Assembly: GCA_002317225.1 (NCBI GenBank)
Contig: DCIW01000242.1
Coordinates: forward strand, 1 to 36,433
Length of the DNA: 36,433 nt
Reading direction: 5' to 3'
DNA from: Prevotellaceae bacterium UBA1716
Lineage (GTDB): Bacteria; Bacteroidota; Bacteroidia; Bacteroidales; Bacteroidaceae
Below, piece by piece: positions 1 to 8,677 of this stretch. Position 1 is the stretch's first letter, and the number at the start of each line of letters is the position of its first letter. A program made the translations under genes and the position numbers. A model generated the notes under the pieces. It did not search any database and was not told the origin of the DNA. It saw only the letters and a program-made list of their open reading frames with translations.

Positions 1-33
1 TAAATGGTAAATGATTAAATAGTAAATACCAAG

Positions 34-243
34 GTGGAAAAACTGAAATTGATAATGATGTCGGTATCGACGGTGTTTGTGCTTATCGCAGGCGTTGCAA
101 GTGCTTGGATGGCATGGGCACTGCCTGATGGCGATCAGAATATAGCATTCTTCGAACTGATGGCAGTTGTGTGTGCTGCTGCTGTCTTTTGGTTTGGAAA
201 GAATGTGCACAATTTGTGGAAAGAAAGAAACCAGAACAAATAA
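34..243 (+). CDS. small two-helix membrane protein, function unknown
   Basis: The protein has 69 residues with two hydrophobic segments (about 9-29 and 39-55) and a basic, polar C-terminus, so it is probably a small inner-membrane protein. I recognise no family. The start is GTG at 34. An ATG pair at 55/58 is the alternative, but the leader before GTG-34 (10-33) closely resembles the leader directly before the gldL start (6218-6240), with the two start codons aligned, which favours GTG-34. The next gene follows after 31 bp on the same strand. An upstream gene may end at the TGA at 12-14, but too little of it is in the window to call. Confidence 0.55.
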   Translation: MEKLKLIMMSVSTVFVLIAGVASAWMAWALPDGDQNIAFFELMAVVCAAAVFWFGKNVHNLWKERNQNK

Positions 244-274
244 AAATACTTACTAATAACTTAACTTACTCGCT

Positions 275-721
275 ATGAAAAAGCTTTTTGCTTTATTTCT
301 TCTGCTGACAACTGCTTGTGTTGCATCGGCAAAGAGCGTGGTTTTCACTTTGTCTGACAACTCAAAGGTTTACTATCTTCTTGGTGGAGAAAAGAATCCT
401 GTAATGAAGTTTGTGGATGGAAACCTTGTGGTAAATACAGATACTTATGAGATTTCAAATATCAAGAACTTTGTTATCTCGGATGAGGACGACCCTACAG
501 TGATAAAGGCTATCGCAAAGGCTGCTAACTCATTTGATGGCAAGTCGCTCATCGTTGGAGCTGAGGCTAAGGATGTTAAGGTGTTTGATGCTTCGGGTGT
601 TGAGGTTGAGGCTTCGATAGTTGCTGGCGAAGGAACCACTACCGTAAATCTTTCTAATAATAAAAAAGGTGTATACGTGGTTCGCGTGGGTAATACATCG
701 TTCAAAGTTATGAAGAAATAA
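275..721 (+). CDS. small secreted protein with T9SS type A-like C-terminal sorting domain
   Basis: The protein has 148 residues with a clear signal peptide (charged MKK, hydrophobic core, cleavage near ASA at about 19). Residues about 95-148 have the pattern of the Por secretion-tail domain: a VKVFDASG strand, then NLSNNKKGVYVVRVG, and a final FKVMKK. In this family that domain routes proteins through the type IX system and is then removed. The remainder is only about 75 residues, so the mature protein is very small. It ends 3 bp before the next gene, so the two are probably co-transcribed. The T9SS core genes lie about 3 kb downstream. Substrate status is inference from the tail pattern. Confidence 0.75.
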   Translation: MKKLFALFLLLTTACVASAKSVVFTLSDNSKVYYLLGGEKNPVMKFVDGNLVVNTDTYEISNIKNFVISDEDDPTVIKAIAKAANSFDGKSLIVGAEAKDVKVFDASGVEVEASIVAGEGTTTVNLSNNKKGVYVVRVGNTSFKVMKK

Positions 722-724
722 TAT

Positions 725-2851
725 ATGAAAAGACTTTCTGCCTTTTTCCTTGCTATGGCATTTGTTCTCTTTGCAAATGCTCAAAAGCCTGATACTATAT
801 GGTATAAGTATAGTGACAGGTTTATAGCAAACGAAATATATGACATCACAAAAGTGGATTCCATCGAGTTCTTGAAGGTTTCGATGAAACTATATAATGA
901 TACCACCAAAACAAAGGTTAAGTCTATCAGCAAGACTTATCCTAAAAGTGATGGTGCGTTCAGAATGGATGGGGTAGAAAGATATCTCGCTAAGTCGAGC
1001 ACTTATTCTAATGTCGATTTCAACAATGCTTCTTCGCAATTCTGTTTTCAGCGTTCGGCTGAATCGGAGCATTTCGTGATATTCTGGGAGAATGGTCTTA
1101 CCAAGACTCCTGCAGGCAAAATCACTTACGGTGGCTATACAGTCGATGTGAACACTATGCTGAAAAATGCTGAGAAGATTTGGAAGTGCTACGTTGAAGA
1201 CCTCAGTTTCCTCACTCCGGGTAAGTCTACTACCGACAATTTGAAGATTGAAATGTATATCGTAAAGGCAAGTTGGGACGGTTCGGACTGGAGAGCGGAT
1301 GGTAGTGGAACCACTGCTACATATTATGCTTATAGCGGTTCGACAAAGAACTCTAAATCTACGAAAGTAGGCGTGTTCCATTGTACTCCACGTGCTGCCT
1401 TAGGTCGCAGTGGACATACTCTTGCTCATGAAATCGGTCATACTTTCCAATATCTTGTTAGTGCAGACCTCGGAACTTCGCACGGTTTGAACTACGGACT
1501 TGGTGAAGGTCGCGATAACGAATGGTGGGAAGATTGTGCCAATTGGCAGGCATATAAGGTTTATCCAAGTATGCAGTATAATGATGGCGAATATTATGAG
1601 CAGTATCTCAATAAGCACCATCTTAATATTCATCACGAAGATATCCGCTATACAAGTTGCTACTATCAGGATTACTGGTGCCAACTTCATGGAAAGAACA
1701 CTATAGGTCGTGTTTGGAGAGAAGCAAACAAGCCTGAAGACCCAACTCAGGCATATATGCGTATCTTCGGTCTTGATGAGAAGTCGTTTGGTGATGAGAT
1801 GTATCAGGCATTTGCACATCTTGCAAGCATTGATATAGAGGGCATACATTCTAATAGTCAGGCTAAGATTGGCAATGAGCCTCAGCGACTCATACAGCCA
1901 TCGGATGCTATCACTACAAAATATCTTGGTGGTGATAATCTGTATTGGATTGTTGACCCTGATTATTGTCCACAAAACTATGGTTATAATGCTAATCCAT
2001 TGAAGGTTCCTGCTGCGGGAACTGTGGTTAAGGTGAACTTTAAGGGACTTGCCGGTTGTGATGGTTATAATAAGGTGAATACTCAATATGCGGGTTGGAG
2101 ATACGGACTTGTGGCATATTGTTCAGATGGAACTCGTGTGTATTCTGATTCTTCTTCAGAAAAGGAAGGTGAAGTAAGCATTACCGTTCCAGAAAAGTGT
2201 GTGAACTTGTGGCTTGTCGTTATGGGTGCTCCTACTAAGTATTGGTCTCATTCATGGACAAGTGGAGTTGCTTCAAGTACATTCTCTGGAAATAACGAAC
2301 AATGGCCTTATGCTGTGAAGTTTGAGGGTACTGATCCGCTCGGTGCAAGTCGTACTTACGGAGATTATCCTGAAGATTATGCTCGAAAGGATACAACAGT
2401 GGTCATCAATGCAAACCTCGCTTACAATGCAAGCTCATACACAAGCGTTCGTGTTCAGTATGATATGGATGCAATCAGTCAGGCTCTCGGTGTGAGCACC
2501 CAGCAGATGAAGGCTCTCAAGAGCAACACTCAGCCGGGCACAAAGGGTACGCTCGTGTTTGCGGGAGTGAATGCAAATGGAACTACATTCACTTATAACA
2601 CCACTACCAGCACATCTTCAAGCACAGTCTATGGACACTGGTTCAATGCTGCGGGCAATGTTTGCTCTTACACCACTTCTGCTGCTGTGTTTGCAGAGCT
2701 TTATCCTGAAAAGTATGGCTGTTATGTGGGGCAGTATCCAGGACATTTGACAAAGGGAAAGACATACGTCATCCGCCAAGCTGTGATTTATACCCATACC
2801 GACGGAAAGCAATATAAGGCTATCATGGAAGTGCATTTGAAGGTTAGTTGA
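725..2851 (+). CDS. secreted HExxH protein (DUF6055-like) with DUF4859-like C-terminus
   Basis: The protein has 708 residues with a signal peptide cleaved near NAQ (about residue 20). A zinc-protease motif HEIGH is at 235-239, giving ligands H235 and H239 and catalytic E236; E269 in WWEDCANW, 30 residues on, is a candidate third ligand. This layout fits the DUF6055 family of Bacteroidetes secreted proteins. The last 150 residues (about 555-705, starting near DTTVVINANLAYNA) resemble DUF4859, a domain frequent in Bacteroidetes extracellular proteins. The middle (about 395-545) is a beta-rich region. I see no T9SS tail in this protein. It lies 3 bp after the small tail-bearing gene. Peptidase activity is inferred from the motif only; the substrate is unknown. 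Confidence 0.8.
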   Translation: MKRLSAFFLAMAFVLFANAQKPDTIWYKYSDRFIANEIYDITKVDSIEFLKVSMKLYNDTTKTKVKSISKTYPKSDGAFRMDGVERYLAKSSTYSNVDFNNASSQFCFQRSAESEHFVIFWENGLTKTPAGKITYGGYTVDVNTMLKNAEKIWKCYVEDLSFLTPGKSTTDNLKIEMYIVKASWDGSDWRADGSGTTATYYAYSGSTKNSKSTKVGVFHCTPRAALGRSGHTLAHEIGHTFQYLVSADLGTSHGLNYGLGEGRDNEWWEDCANWQAYKVYPSMQYNDGEYYEQYLNKHHLNIHHEDIRYTSCYYQDYWCQLHGKNTIGRVWREANKPEDPTQAYMRIFGLDEKSFGDEMYQAFAHLASIDIEGIHSNSQAKIGNEPQRLIQPSDAITTKYLGGDNLYWIVDPDYCPQNYGYNANPLKVPAAGTVVKVNFKGLAGCDGYNKVNTQYAGWRYGLVAYCSDGTRVYSDSSSEKEGEVSITVPEKCVNLWLVVMGAPTKYWSHSWTSGVASSTFSGNNEQWPYAVKFEGTDPLGASRTYGDYPEDYARKDTTVVINANLAYNASSYTSVRVQYDMDAISQALGVSTQQMKALKSNTQPGTKGTLVFAGVNANGTTFTYNTTTSTSSSTVYGHWFNAAGNVCSYTTSAAVFAELYPEKYGCYVGQYPGHLTKGKTYVIRQAVIYTHTDGKQYKAIMEVHLKVS

Positions 2852-2903
2852 TGGCGATTTGATGGAGGAAAATCATTTTTTTTTCAAAAATAATGCATTT
2901 TTT

Positions 2904-2911
2904 TATCTTTG
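2904..2911 (+). promoter_or_regulatory. Bacteroidetes -7 element before the gene at 2991
   Basis: TATCTTTG matches the Bacteroidetes -7 consensus TAnnTTTG. It sits in a T-rich stretch that could supply a weak -33 element. The start codon is about 80 bp downstream, giving a moderate A-rich leader. Confidence 0.5.
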
Positions 2912-2990
2912 TCTTTAAACCTTCTTTACTATCCATAGTCAAACGGGTGAAAGAAAACTATTATCGAACTACAAATTATTAATTATACAC

Positions 2991-3536
2991 ATGAAGCTAA
3001 AGACATTTTTTGCATTTGTTGCTCTTGCTCTTGTGGCTGTTTCCGTGTCGGCACAGGACAATCAGCAGCGTGGCAATCGTCGCCAGCGAATGAACACTAC
3101 TGAGATGTACAATCGCCAGGCTGAACGACTCGTTAAGCAGTTCAAGTTGGAGGATGATAAGAAGGATGTCTTTACTGTACTTTATCTCGACTATCAGGCT
3201 GCTCGCCATAATGCCGCTCACCCTAAAGGGGAGGAAGAGCAGAACCAACGTGTTGATGTCAAGAAGTTGACTGATGAAGAGGCTAAGACTTTGGTCGATA
3301 AGCAGTTTGCTCGTACAGAAGCTCAGCTCGCAATTGATAAGGAGTATTACCAGAAGTTCCTTGAAATTCTTACTCCAGTGCAGGCTGCACAGGTGTTTGT
3401 CCCAAGTCTTTCGCGTGGCAACTCTGATGGAAATGGCGGTCGAGGTGGCTTCGGAGGCGGTTTCCCTGGTGGAGGCGGCGGCTTCGGAGGCGGCGGCTTC
3501 GGAGGTGGTTTCCCTGGTGGAGGCGGTGGCTTCTAA
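2991..3536 (+). CDS. secreted Spy/CpxP-like (DUF4890-like) protein with glycine-rich tail
   Basis: The protein has 181 residues with a signal peptide cleaved after VSA (about 21). A mostly helical, charged region (about 35-135) contains RQAERLVKQFKLEDDKK and EILTPVQAAQVF, like the LTxxQ proteins of the Spy/CpxP type and the Bacteroidetes DUF4890 family, which are periplasmic. From about residue 145 the protein is built of GGFGGGFPGGGGG-type repeats, encoded by nearly repeated DNA (3441-3534). Such tails are flexible and may bind surfaces or other proteins; that role is speculative. It has its own promoter and is followed by a terminator, so it is probably monocistronic. Confidence 0.75.
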   Translation: MKLKTFFAFVALALVAVSVSAQDNQQRGNRRQRMNTTEMYNRQAERLVKQFKLEDDKKDVFTVLYLDYQAARHNAAHPKGEEEQNQRVDVKKLTDEEAKTLVDKQFARTEAQLAIDKEYYQKFLEILTPVQAAQVFVPSLSRGNSDGNGGRGGFGGGFPGGGGGFGGGGFGGGFPGGGGGF

Positions 3537-3650
3537 TTTTGATTTGAAGATTGTTAATAAAATTATATAATTGGAAATAAAGATTTTTTTCATACACACT
3601 ATTGTACCATTTCATTTATACATTGGATTAATACATTTATGACTAACCGG

Positions 3651-3690
3651 AGGTGCCTGAACGTGAGTTTCGGCACCTTCACCTTTTTAA
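3651..3690 (+). terminator. hairpin terminator after the glycine-rich protein gene
   Basis: AGGTGCC (3651-3657) pairs with GGCACCT (3672-3678), and the stem extends inward through GAA/TTC with one bulged base. A T-run follows at 3684-3688. It lies between the gene ending at 3536 and the T9SS operon. Confidence 0.7.
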
Positions 3691-3719
3691 AAAGTGTTTT
3701 AGATATTTTAGGCGTTTTA

Positions 3720-3752
3720 TTTGGATAAAACTGAAAAACATATAAAAGTTTG
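3720..3752 (+). promoter_or_regulatory. probable promoter of the T9SS operon
   Basis: TTTG (3720-3723) is followed after 21 bp by AAAGTTTG (3745-3752), one mismatch from TAnnTTTG. The spacing is within the Bacteroidetes consensus of 19-21 bp. Transcription would start about 30 bp before the first gene. Confidence 0.45.
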
Positions 3753-3790
3753 GCTGAAAAAGCATTAGTTATACAATAATATTTAACAAA

Positions 3791-4750
3791 ATGCGTTATT
3801 TACATTGTATGACGCGTCGAATCTTAACGATTATTGTGCTATTGACTACCATCACAACGGGTGTCAAGGCTCAGTGGGATGTGCAGTTTTCTGACTACAC
3901 AGCCCTTAAGTCGTTTTATAATCCTGCCGTTTCGGGAACAGAAGGCAAACTCAACGTGAATGCCGCATATTCAATGCAGTTCTTGGGCTATGAGAATGCT
4001 CCGGGAACCATGTATATCGGTGGTGACTTGCCTGTCTACTTCCTTTCGCCCCGACATGGTGCGGGTGTCAGTCTCTTGAGCGATCAGATCGGTATGTTCA
4101 CAACTACAAAGATATCGCTCAACTATGCATACAATATGAAGATTGGCAAAAAGGGACGACTCGCTATCGGTGTGCAAGGTGCTTTCCTTCGTGAGAGTGT
4201 GGATCCTAAAGATGTTGAACTTGATCAGACGAATGACCCTGCTTTCCCTACATCACAGGTGAATGGACAGCATGTGGACCTTGCAGCTGGTGTCTACTAT
4301 TATCACCCTAAGTTTTGGGCTGGTCTTTCCACTCTTCACGCTATGGCACCAACGCTTGTGATGAGCGAAAAGTATGAGGTTACAGTCCCCCGATCGTATT
4401 ATTTTATGGGTGGATGCAATATTCGACTGAAAAATACGTTTATTACTTTACAGCCTTCGTGTATGGTGATGACAGACCTGACATCGTGGCGCGAGGATAT
4501 ACAATGCAAACTCGCTTACGAGTACGAAGAGAAGAAGCTCTATTTCGGTGTTGGATACAGTCCTGCCACATCTGCCACTTTCATGGTGGGCGGTATGTTC
4601 CACGGAATAAAGCTCGGCTATTCATACCAAATGTACACATCGGGCGTAAATATGATAAATGGTACTCACGAACTTGTAATAGGTTACCAGACCGAGCTCG
4701 ACCTCTTCAAGAAGGGACGTAACTTGCATAAGAGTGTCCGTTGGTTGTAA
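3791..4750 (+). CDS. PorP/SprF family type IX secretion outer-membrane protein
   Basis: The protein has 319 residues with a signal peptide ending near VKAQ (about 27). The mature start, QWDVQFSDYTALKSFYNPAVSGTEG, is the typical opening of PorP/SprF proteins (FNPAxAG-like), followed by alternating beta strands of an outer-membrane barrel and a conserved final region (ELVIGYQTELDLFKK). PorP works with the GldK/GldN ring in the T9SS; several paralogues often exist per genome. The ATG at 3809 (MTRRIL) is an equally good start and leaves a cleaner signal peptide. It is the first gene of the five-gene operon and ends 34 bp before gldK. Confidence 0.9.
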   Translation: MRYLHCMTRRILTIIVLLTTITTGVKAQWDVQFSDYTALKSFYNPAVSGTEGKLNVNAAYSMQFLGYENAPGTMYIGGDLPVYFLSPRHGAGVSLLSDQIGMFTTTKISLNYAYNMKIGKKGRLAIGVQGAFLRESVDPKDVELDQTNDPAFPTSQVNGQHVDLAAGVYYYHPKFWAGLSTLHAMAPTLVMSEKYEVTVPRSYYFMGGCNIRLKNTFITLQPSCMVMTDLTSWREDIQCKLAYEYEEKKLYFGVGYSPATSATFMVGGMFHGIKLGYSYQMYTSGVNMINGTHELVIGYQTELDLFKKGRNLHKSVRWL

Positions 4751-4784
4751 AAAACAAAATTGTAAACTGAATGAAATAAACAAT

Positions 4785-6221
4785 ATGAAGAAACTCACTT
4801 TTTTAATATGTACTTTTGCCATATCGCTCATCGTGGCTTCTTGCTTCTCTTCCAAGGGAGGCAGTTCGGCTCAGGGCGGTGAGGTGACAGGTGACAATGC
4901 TGCTTCGGTAAGCGAGCCTGCCCCTTATGGTATGGTGCTTGTAAAGCGTGGCTCGCTCAAGATGGGTACAGAGACAACAGACAGTCTCTGGGGTAAGAAG
5001 ATGCCGTCACGCGAAATCAGTGTCGATGCGTTCTGGATGGACGAAAAGGAGGTTACAAACTCGATGTACCGCCAGTTTGTCAATTGGGTTCGCGACTCTA
5101 TCATCCGTGAACGTCTTGCTGACCCTGCATACGGTGGCGATGATGCTTACAAGATTGAGGAAGATAAGAATGGTGATCCAATCAAGCCACATCTCAACTG
5201 GAACAAGGCTATCCCTTGGCGTAATCCTGATGAGGACCAGCAACGTGCTATCGAATCAGTTTACACAACTCATCCTTTCACAGGTGAGAAGATGCTTGAT
5301 GCTTCGCAGATGAACTACCGCTATGAGGTGTTCGACTATGTTATGGCTGCTAAGCGTAAGTATCGTCTCGACCCAGCACAGCGTAACCTCAACACCGATA
5401 TACAAATAGATCCTAACGAAGTCGTTATGATTTCAAAGGATACTGCCTATGTTGATGATGAGGGTATGATTCATCGCGAGACTATCACTCGTCCTCTATC
5501 TTCGATGTGGGATTTTGTGAACACTTATATTGTTAATGTATATCCAGATACTACTTGTTGGATTAACGACTTCCAAAATGCAGAGAATGAGCAGTATCTC
5601 CGTCTCTATTTCTCTCACCCTAACTACAACGATTACCCTGTGGTTGGTGTCGATTGGGAACAGGCTAATGCTTTCTGCAACTGGCGAACTGACTATCTCC
5701 TCAAGGGACTCGGTTCTGCTGCCAAATTTATCCAGCGTTATCGCCTTCCTACTGAGGCTGAATGGGAATTTGCCGCTCGTGGTAAGGACGGCAACGAACT
5801 CCCATGGAATCAAGAGGGCGTGAAGAGTGATAAGGGTTGTTTCTATGCAAACTTCAAACCTGATCGCGGTAATTATACTCTCGATGGTAACCTCATCACT
5901 TCAAAGGTGGGTATCTACAGTGCCAACTCAAACGGACTCTTCGATATGGCGGGTAACGTTGCTGAATGGACAAGCACAGTATATACAGAAGCGGGCGTGC
6001 TCTCCATGTCGGATATGAATCCAACACTCACTTACAATGCAGCAAAGGAAGACCCTTATGCATTGAAGAAGAAGTCGGTTCGCGGTGGTTCGTGGAAAGA
6101 CCCAGAGAGTTTTATTAAGAGTGCTTGGCGTACTTCTGAATTCCAGAATGTAGGACGTTCGTTCATCGGTTTCCGTTGCGTGAGAAGCCAGGTGGGAACT
6201 GCAGGCAGAGTGAAAAAATGA
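4785..6221 (+). CDS. gldK: GldK/PorK, lipoprotein of the T9SS ring
   Basis: From ATG 4785 the protein has 478 residues. This start gives a clean lipoprotein signal (MKKLTFLIC, lipobox VASC with Cys20), whereas the longer frame from 4734 would overlap the previous gene and hide the signal. The body is a formylglycine-generating-enzyme-like (sulfatase-modifying factor) domain: YGMVLVKRGSLKMG near residue 46, then VVGVDWEQANAFCNWR, YRLPTEAEWEFAARG (about 318), FDMAGNVAEWTS and a final VRGGSWKD with GFRCVRS. In the T9SS this domain is structural: GldK and GldN form the periplasmic ring on the outer membrane. It is 19 bp upstream of gldL. Confidence 0.95.
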   Translation: MKKLTFLICTFAISLIVASCFSSKGGSSAQGGEVTGDNAASVSEPAPYGMVLVKRGSLKMGTETTDSLWGKKMPSREISVDAFWMDEKEVTNSMYRQFVNWVRDSIIRERLADPAYGGDDAYKIEEDKNGDPIKPHLNWNKAIPWRNPDEDQQRAIESVYTTHPFTGEKMLDASQMNYRYEVFDYVMAAKRKYRLDPAQRNLNTDIQIDPNEVVMISKDTAYVDDEGMIHRETITRPLSSMWDFVNTYIVNVYPDTTCWINDFQNAENEQYLRLYFSHPNYNDYPVVGVDWEQANAFCNWRTDYLLKGLGSAAKFIQRYRLPTEAEWEFAARGKDGNELPWNQEGVKSDKGCFYANFKPDRGNYTLDGNLITSKVGIYSANSNGLFDMAGNVAEWTSTVYTEAGVLSMSDMNPTLTYNAAKEDPYALKKKSVRGGSWKDPESFIKSAWRTSEFQNVGRSFIGFRCVRSQVGTAGRVKK

Positions 6222-6240
6222 TTAAATCGTAAATAACAAG

Positions 6241-7098
6241 ATGGCAAAGAAAAAGAATAAATATAATGGTATTCAGCGTTTCCTTCGCAGTCAGAAAGGA
6301 CAGACATTGCTGAACTACGCATACAGTTGGGGTGCATCAATCGTAATCCTCGGTGCCCTCTTCAAACTCACTCACATCCAGGGTGCCGACATCATGCTCT
6401 TCTTGGGTATGGGTACTGAGGTCCTCGTGTTCTTCCTCGCAGGTTTCGAACCTCAGGAGGCTATCGATGATTACGGTGAGGTGATTCCAGATGCAGAACT
6501 TCGTGGCGTTCCTCTCTCTGAAGAGACTGCAAACGCTCTCGCTAATGTTGCTGCAAACGCATCCGCTGGTCCTGTGGTTATTGGTGGTGGAGGTGCTGGT
6601 ATTTCCGAAGGTACTGCTGCTGCTCTCGCAAATGCAGCTGCTAATCTTGGTGGTGCACAGGGTGGTGCAGAACCAACTCCAGTCACTATTGCTGGTGCAA
6701 GCGAACCAACACCTGTCACTATTGTAAATGCAGCAGAACTCGCAGAGAATATCTCTACAGCTCCTGCTTTCAATTCAGCACAATTCCGTGGTATGACTCC
6801 AGAAATGCAAGAAGCAACAAAGGCTTATGTCGAGCAGCTTAACGAACTTACAGATGTGCTTCGTCAGGTTGCGGAGCAGTCGGCACGTCTCACTCGCGAT
6901 TCGGAAGAAATGGAGACAATGAACCGCACGCTCACAGGTATCAACCGTTTCTACGAGTTGCAGCTTAAGTCTGTAGGTACTCAGTCTGCTACTATCGATG
7001 ATGTCAACGAGCAGACTAAGAAGCTTGCCGCTCAGCTCCAAGAGCTCAACGAGGTTTATGCAAAGATGGTCGAAGCACTTAAGATGAAAATCGCATAA
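6241..7098 (+). CDS. gldL: GldL/PorL, inner-membrane motor subunit of the T9SS
   Basis: The protein has 285 residues. Two TM helices (about 27-43 and 50-68) carry the conserved motor residues: K42 in TM1 and E60 in TM2 (LGMGTEVLVFFLAGFEP). GldL5-GldM2 is a proton-driven rotary motor that powers secretion. The cytoplasmic part has an Ala/Gly-rich low-complexity stretch (about 95-175) with a direct repeat EPTPVTI...EPTPVTI, followed by helical segments (about 185-283). The low-complexity stretch is the main reason the protein is longer than gliding-bacterium GldL. Its stop overlaps the gldM start (TAATG), which implies translational coupling. Confidence 0.95.
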   Translation: MAKKKNKYNGIQRFLRSQKGQTLLNYAYSWGASIVILGALFKLTHIQGADIMLFLGMGTEVLVFFLAGFEPQEAIDDYGEVIPDAELRGVPLSEETANALANVAANASAGPVVIGGGGAGISEGTAAALANAAANLGGAQGGAEPTPVTIAGASEPTPVTIVNAAELAENISTAPAFNSAQFRGMTPEMQEATKAYVEQLNELTDVLRQVAEQSARLTRDSEEMETMNRTLTGINRFYELQLKSVGTQSATIDDVNEQTKKLAAQLQELNEVYAKMVEALKMKIA

Positions 7099-8657
7099 TG
7101 ATACGAAAAAAACTTACTCCTCGTCAGAAGATGATCAATCTGATGTACGTCGTGCTCATGGCGATGCTCGCTATGAACGTATCAAGCGACGTGCTCAACG
7201 GATTCCAACTTGTGGATGAGGGACTTAACCGCTCAAAGGACAACTCGAACTCTCAGAACGAGGCCATTTACCAGACTCTTGAGGCTGCCATGAAGCAGAA
7301 TCCGGAGAAGACTCGTGAGTGGTACGATCGTGCCAAGAATGTTCGCAGTATGTCAGACTCGCTCTACAACTTCGTTGAAGAACTGAAGTTGAAGATTGTT
7401 CGCGAGGCTGATGGTGAAGAAGCGGATTTGAACGATATAAAGAGCCGCGACAATCTCGAGGCTTCAACTCATGTGATGCTTGCTCCGGGTGTTGGTCAGG
7501 GCGGACAACTCAAGAATTCTATAGACTCTTTCCGCGAGAAGGTGGTTAAGATGGTCAACGATTCTGCCCAGCAGAAGATTATCAACAGCAACCTCTCTAC
7601 CGAAGTGCCTCTCAAAGCTAAGACCCTCGGTAAGAATTGGCAGGAGTATATGTTCGAAAACACTCCAGTAGTTGCTGCAGTTACCCTCCTTACCAAGATT
7701 CAGACCGACCTTCGTCATGCTGAAGGAGAAATCCTCCACCAGCTTGTGTCGAATATCGACGTTAAGGATATCCGTGTGAACCAAATTAGTGCGTTTGTCA
7801 TCCCGAATGCTCAGACAGTAGTTCGCGGAGGCAAGTTCACAGCACAGATTGTTATGGCAGCTGTCGATACAACCCAGCGTCCTGACATTTATGTGGGCAA
7901 CACCTTGCTCAAGTCTTCCAATGGTCGCTACGAAACGGTCTGCGGTTCGACAGGAGACTTCACCCTCAAGGGATATATCCAAATGCGTAATGGTAATGGT
8001 GAGATGATTCGTCGTGAATTCTCTCAACCTTATACAGTTGTCGAACCTTCAGCAACCGTTTCTGCATCCCTTATGAACATGCTCTATGCTGGTTACAAGA
8101 ACCCAATCAGCGTATCTGTTCCTGGTGTTCCTATCAATAAGGTGAACCTCTCGATGACAAATGGTTCGCTCACAAAGAGTGGAAACGGTGAGTACATCGC
8201 TGTGCCTTCGAAGGTGGGTGAAGATGTCACTTTCACTGTTACGGCAGAGAACGAAGGTCGTCAACAGGAAATGGGTAAGTTCACATTCCATGTCCGCAAG
8301 CTTCCTGATCCAACAGGCTATATCCAATATACTGATGCAAAGGGTAACACAACCCGTTTCAAGGGTGGTCGTATCTCGAAGCAGGCAATCATGTCTGCCG
8401 GTGGTATCGGTGCTGCTATCGATGATGGTATTCTCGATATCACGTTCAAGGTGCTTGGCTTCCAAACATACTTTGTTGATAATATGGGTAATGTGGTGCC
8501 TGAGGCAAGCAATTCCGCTTCGTTCACCCCAAGTCAGTTGGCAAAGATCCGTTCGCTCAATCGTGGCAAGCTCTTTAACATCAGTAGTATCCGCGTAATC
8601 GGTCCTGATGGTATCGAGCGTACATTGACAAGTCCGGTAGAAGTAATTATTCAGTAA
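7098..8657 (+). CDS. gldM: GldM/PorM, motor stator-shaft protein of the T9SS
   Basis: The protein has 519 residues. The N-terminus LTPRQKMINLMYVVLMAMLA is the family signature: a short cytoplasmic lead and one TM helix (about 12-30), followed by a long periplasmic part made in known structures of four domains ending near the GldK/GldN ring. The first domain is helical (about 35-220); the rest is beta-rich, with AFVIPNAQTVVRGGKFTAQI near 230 and the conserved VPGVPINKVNLS region near 345. Length matches the family. It couples to gldL by a 1-bp overlap and is followed by gldN after 20 bp. Confidence 0.96.
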   Translation: MIRKKLTPRQKMINLMYVVLMAMLAMNVSSDVLNGFQLVDEGLNRSKDNSNSQNEAIYQTLEAAMKQNPEKTREWYDRAKNVRSMSDSLYNFVEELKLKIVREADGEEADLNDIKSRDNLEASTHVMLAPGVGQGGQLKNSIDSFREKVVKMVNDSAQQKIINSNLSTEVPLKAKTLGKNWQEYMFENTPVVAAVTLLTKIQTDLRHAEGEILHQLVSNIDVKDIRVNQISAFVIPNAQTVVRGGKFTAQIVMAAVDTTQRPDIYVGNTLLKSSNGRYETVCGSTGDFTLKGYIQMRNGNGEMIRREFSQPYTVVEPSATVSASLMNMLYAGYKNPISVSVPGVPINKVNLSMTNGSLTKSGNGEYIAVPSKVGEDVTFTVTAENEGRQQEMGKFTFHVRKLPDPTGYIQYTDAKGNTTRFKGGRISKQAIMSAGGIGAAIDDGILDITFKVLGFQTYFVDNMGNVVPEASNSASFTPSQLAKIRSLNRGKLFNISSIRVIGPDGIERTLTSPVEVIIQ

Positions 8658-8677
8658 ATAAGATAGACTTGATATAT

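Noticed and set aside
4734..4784. N-terminal extension of GldK from 4734
   Set aside because: It would overlap the PorP/SprF gene and put 17 polar residues before a perfect lipoprotein signal. ATG 4785 is the better start.
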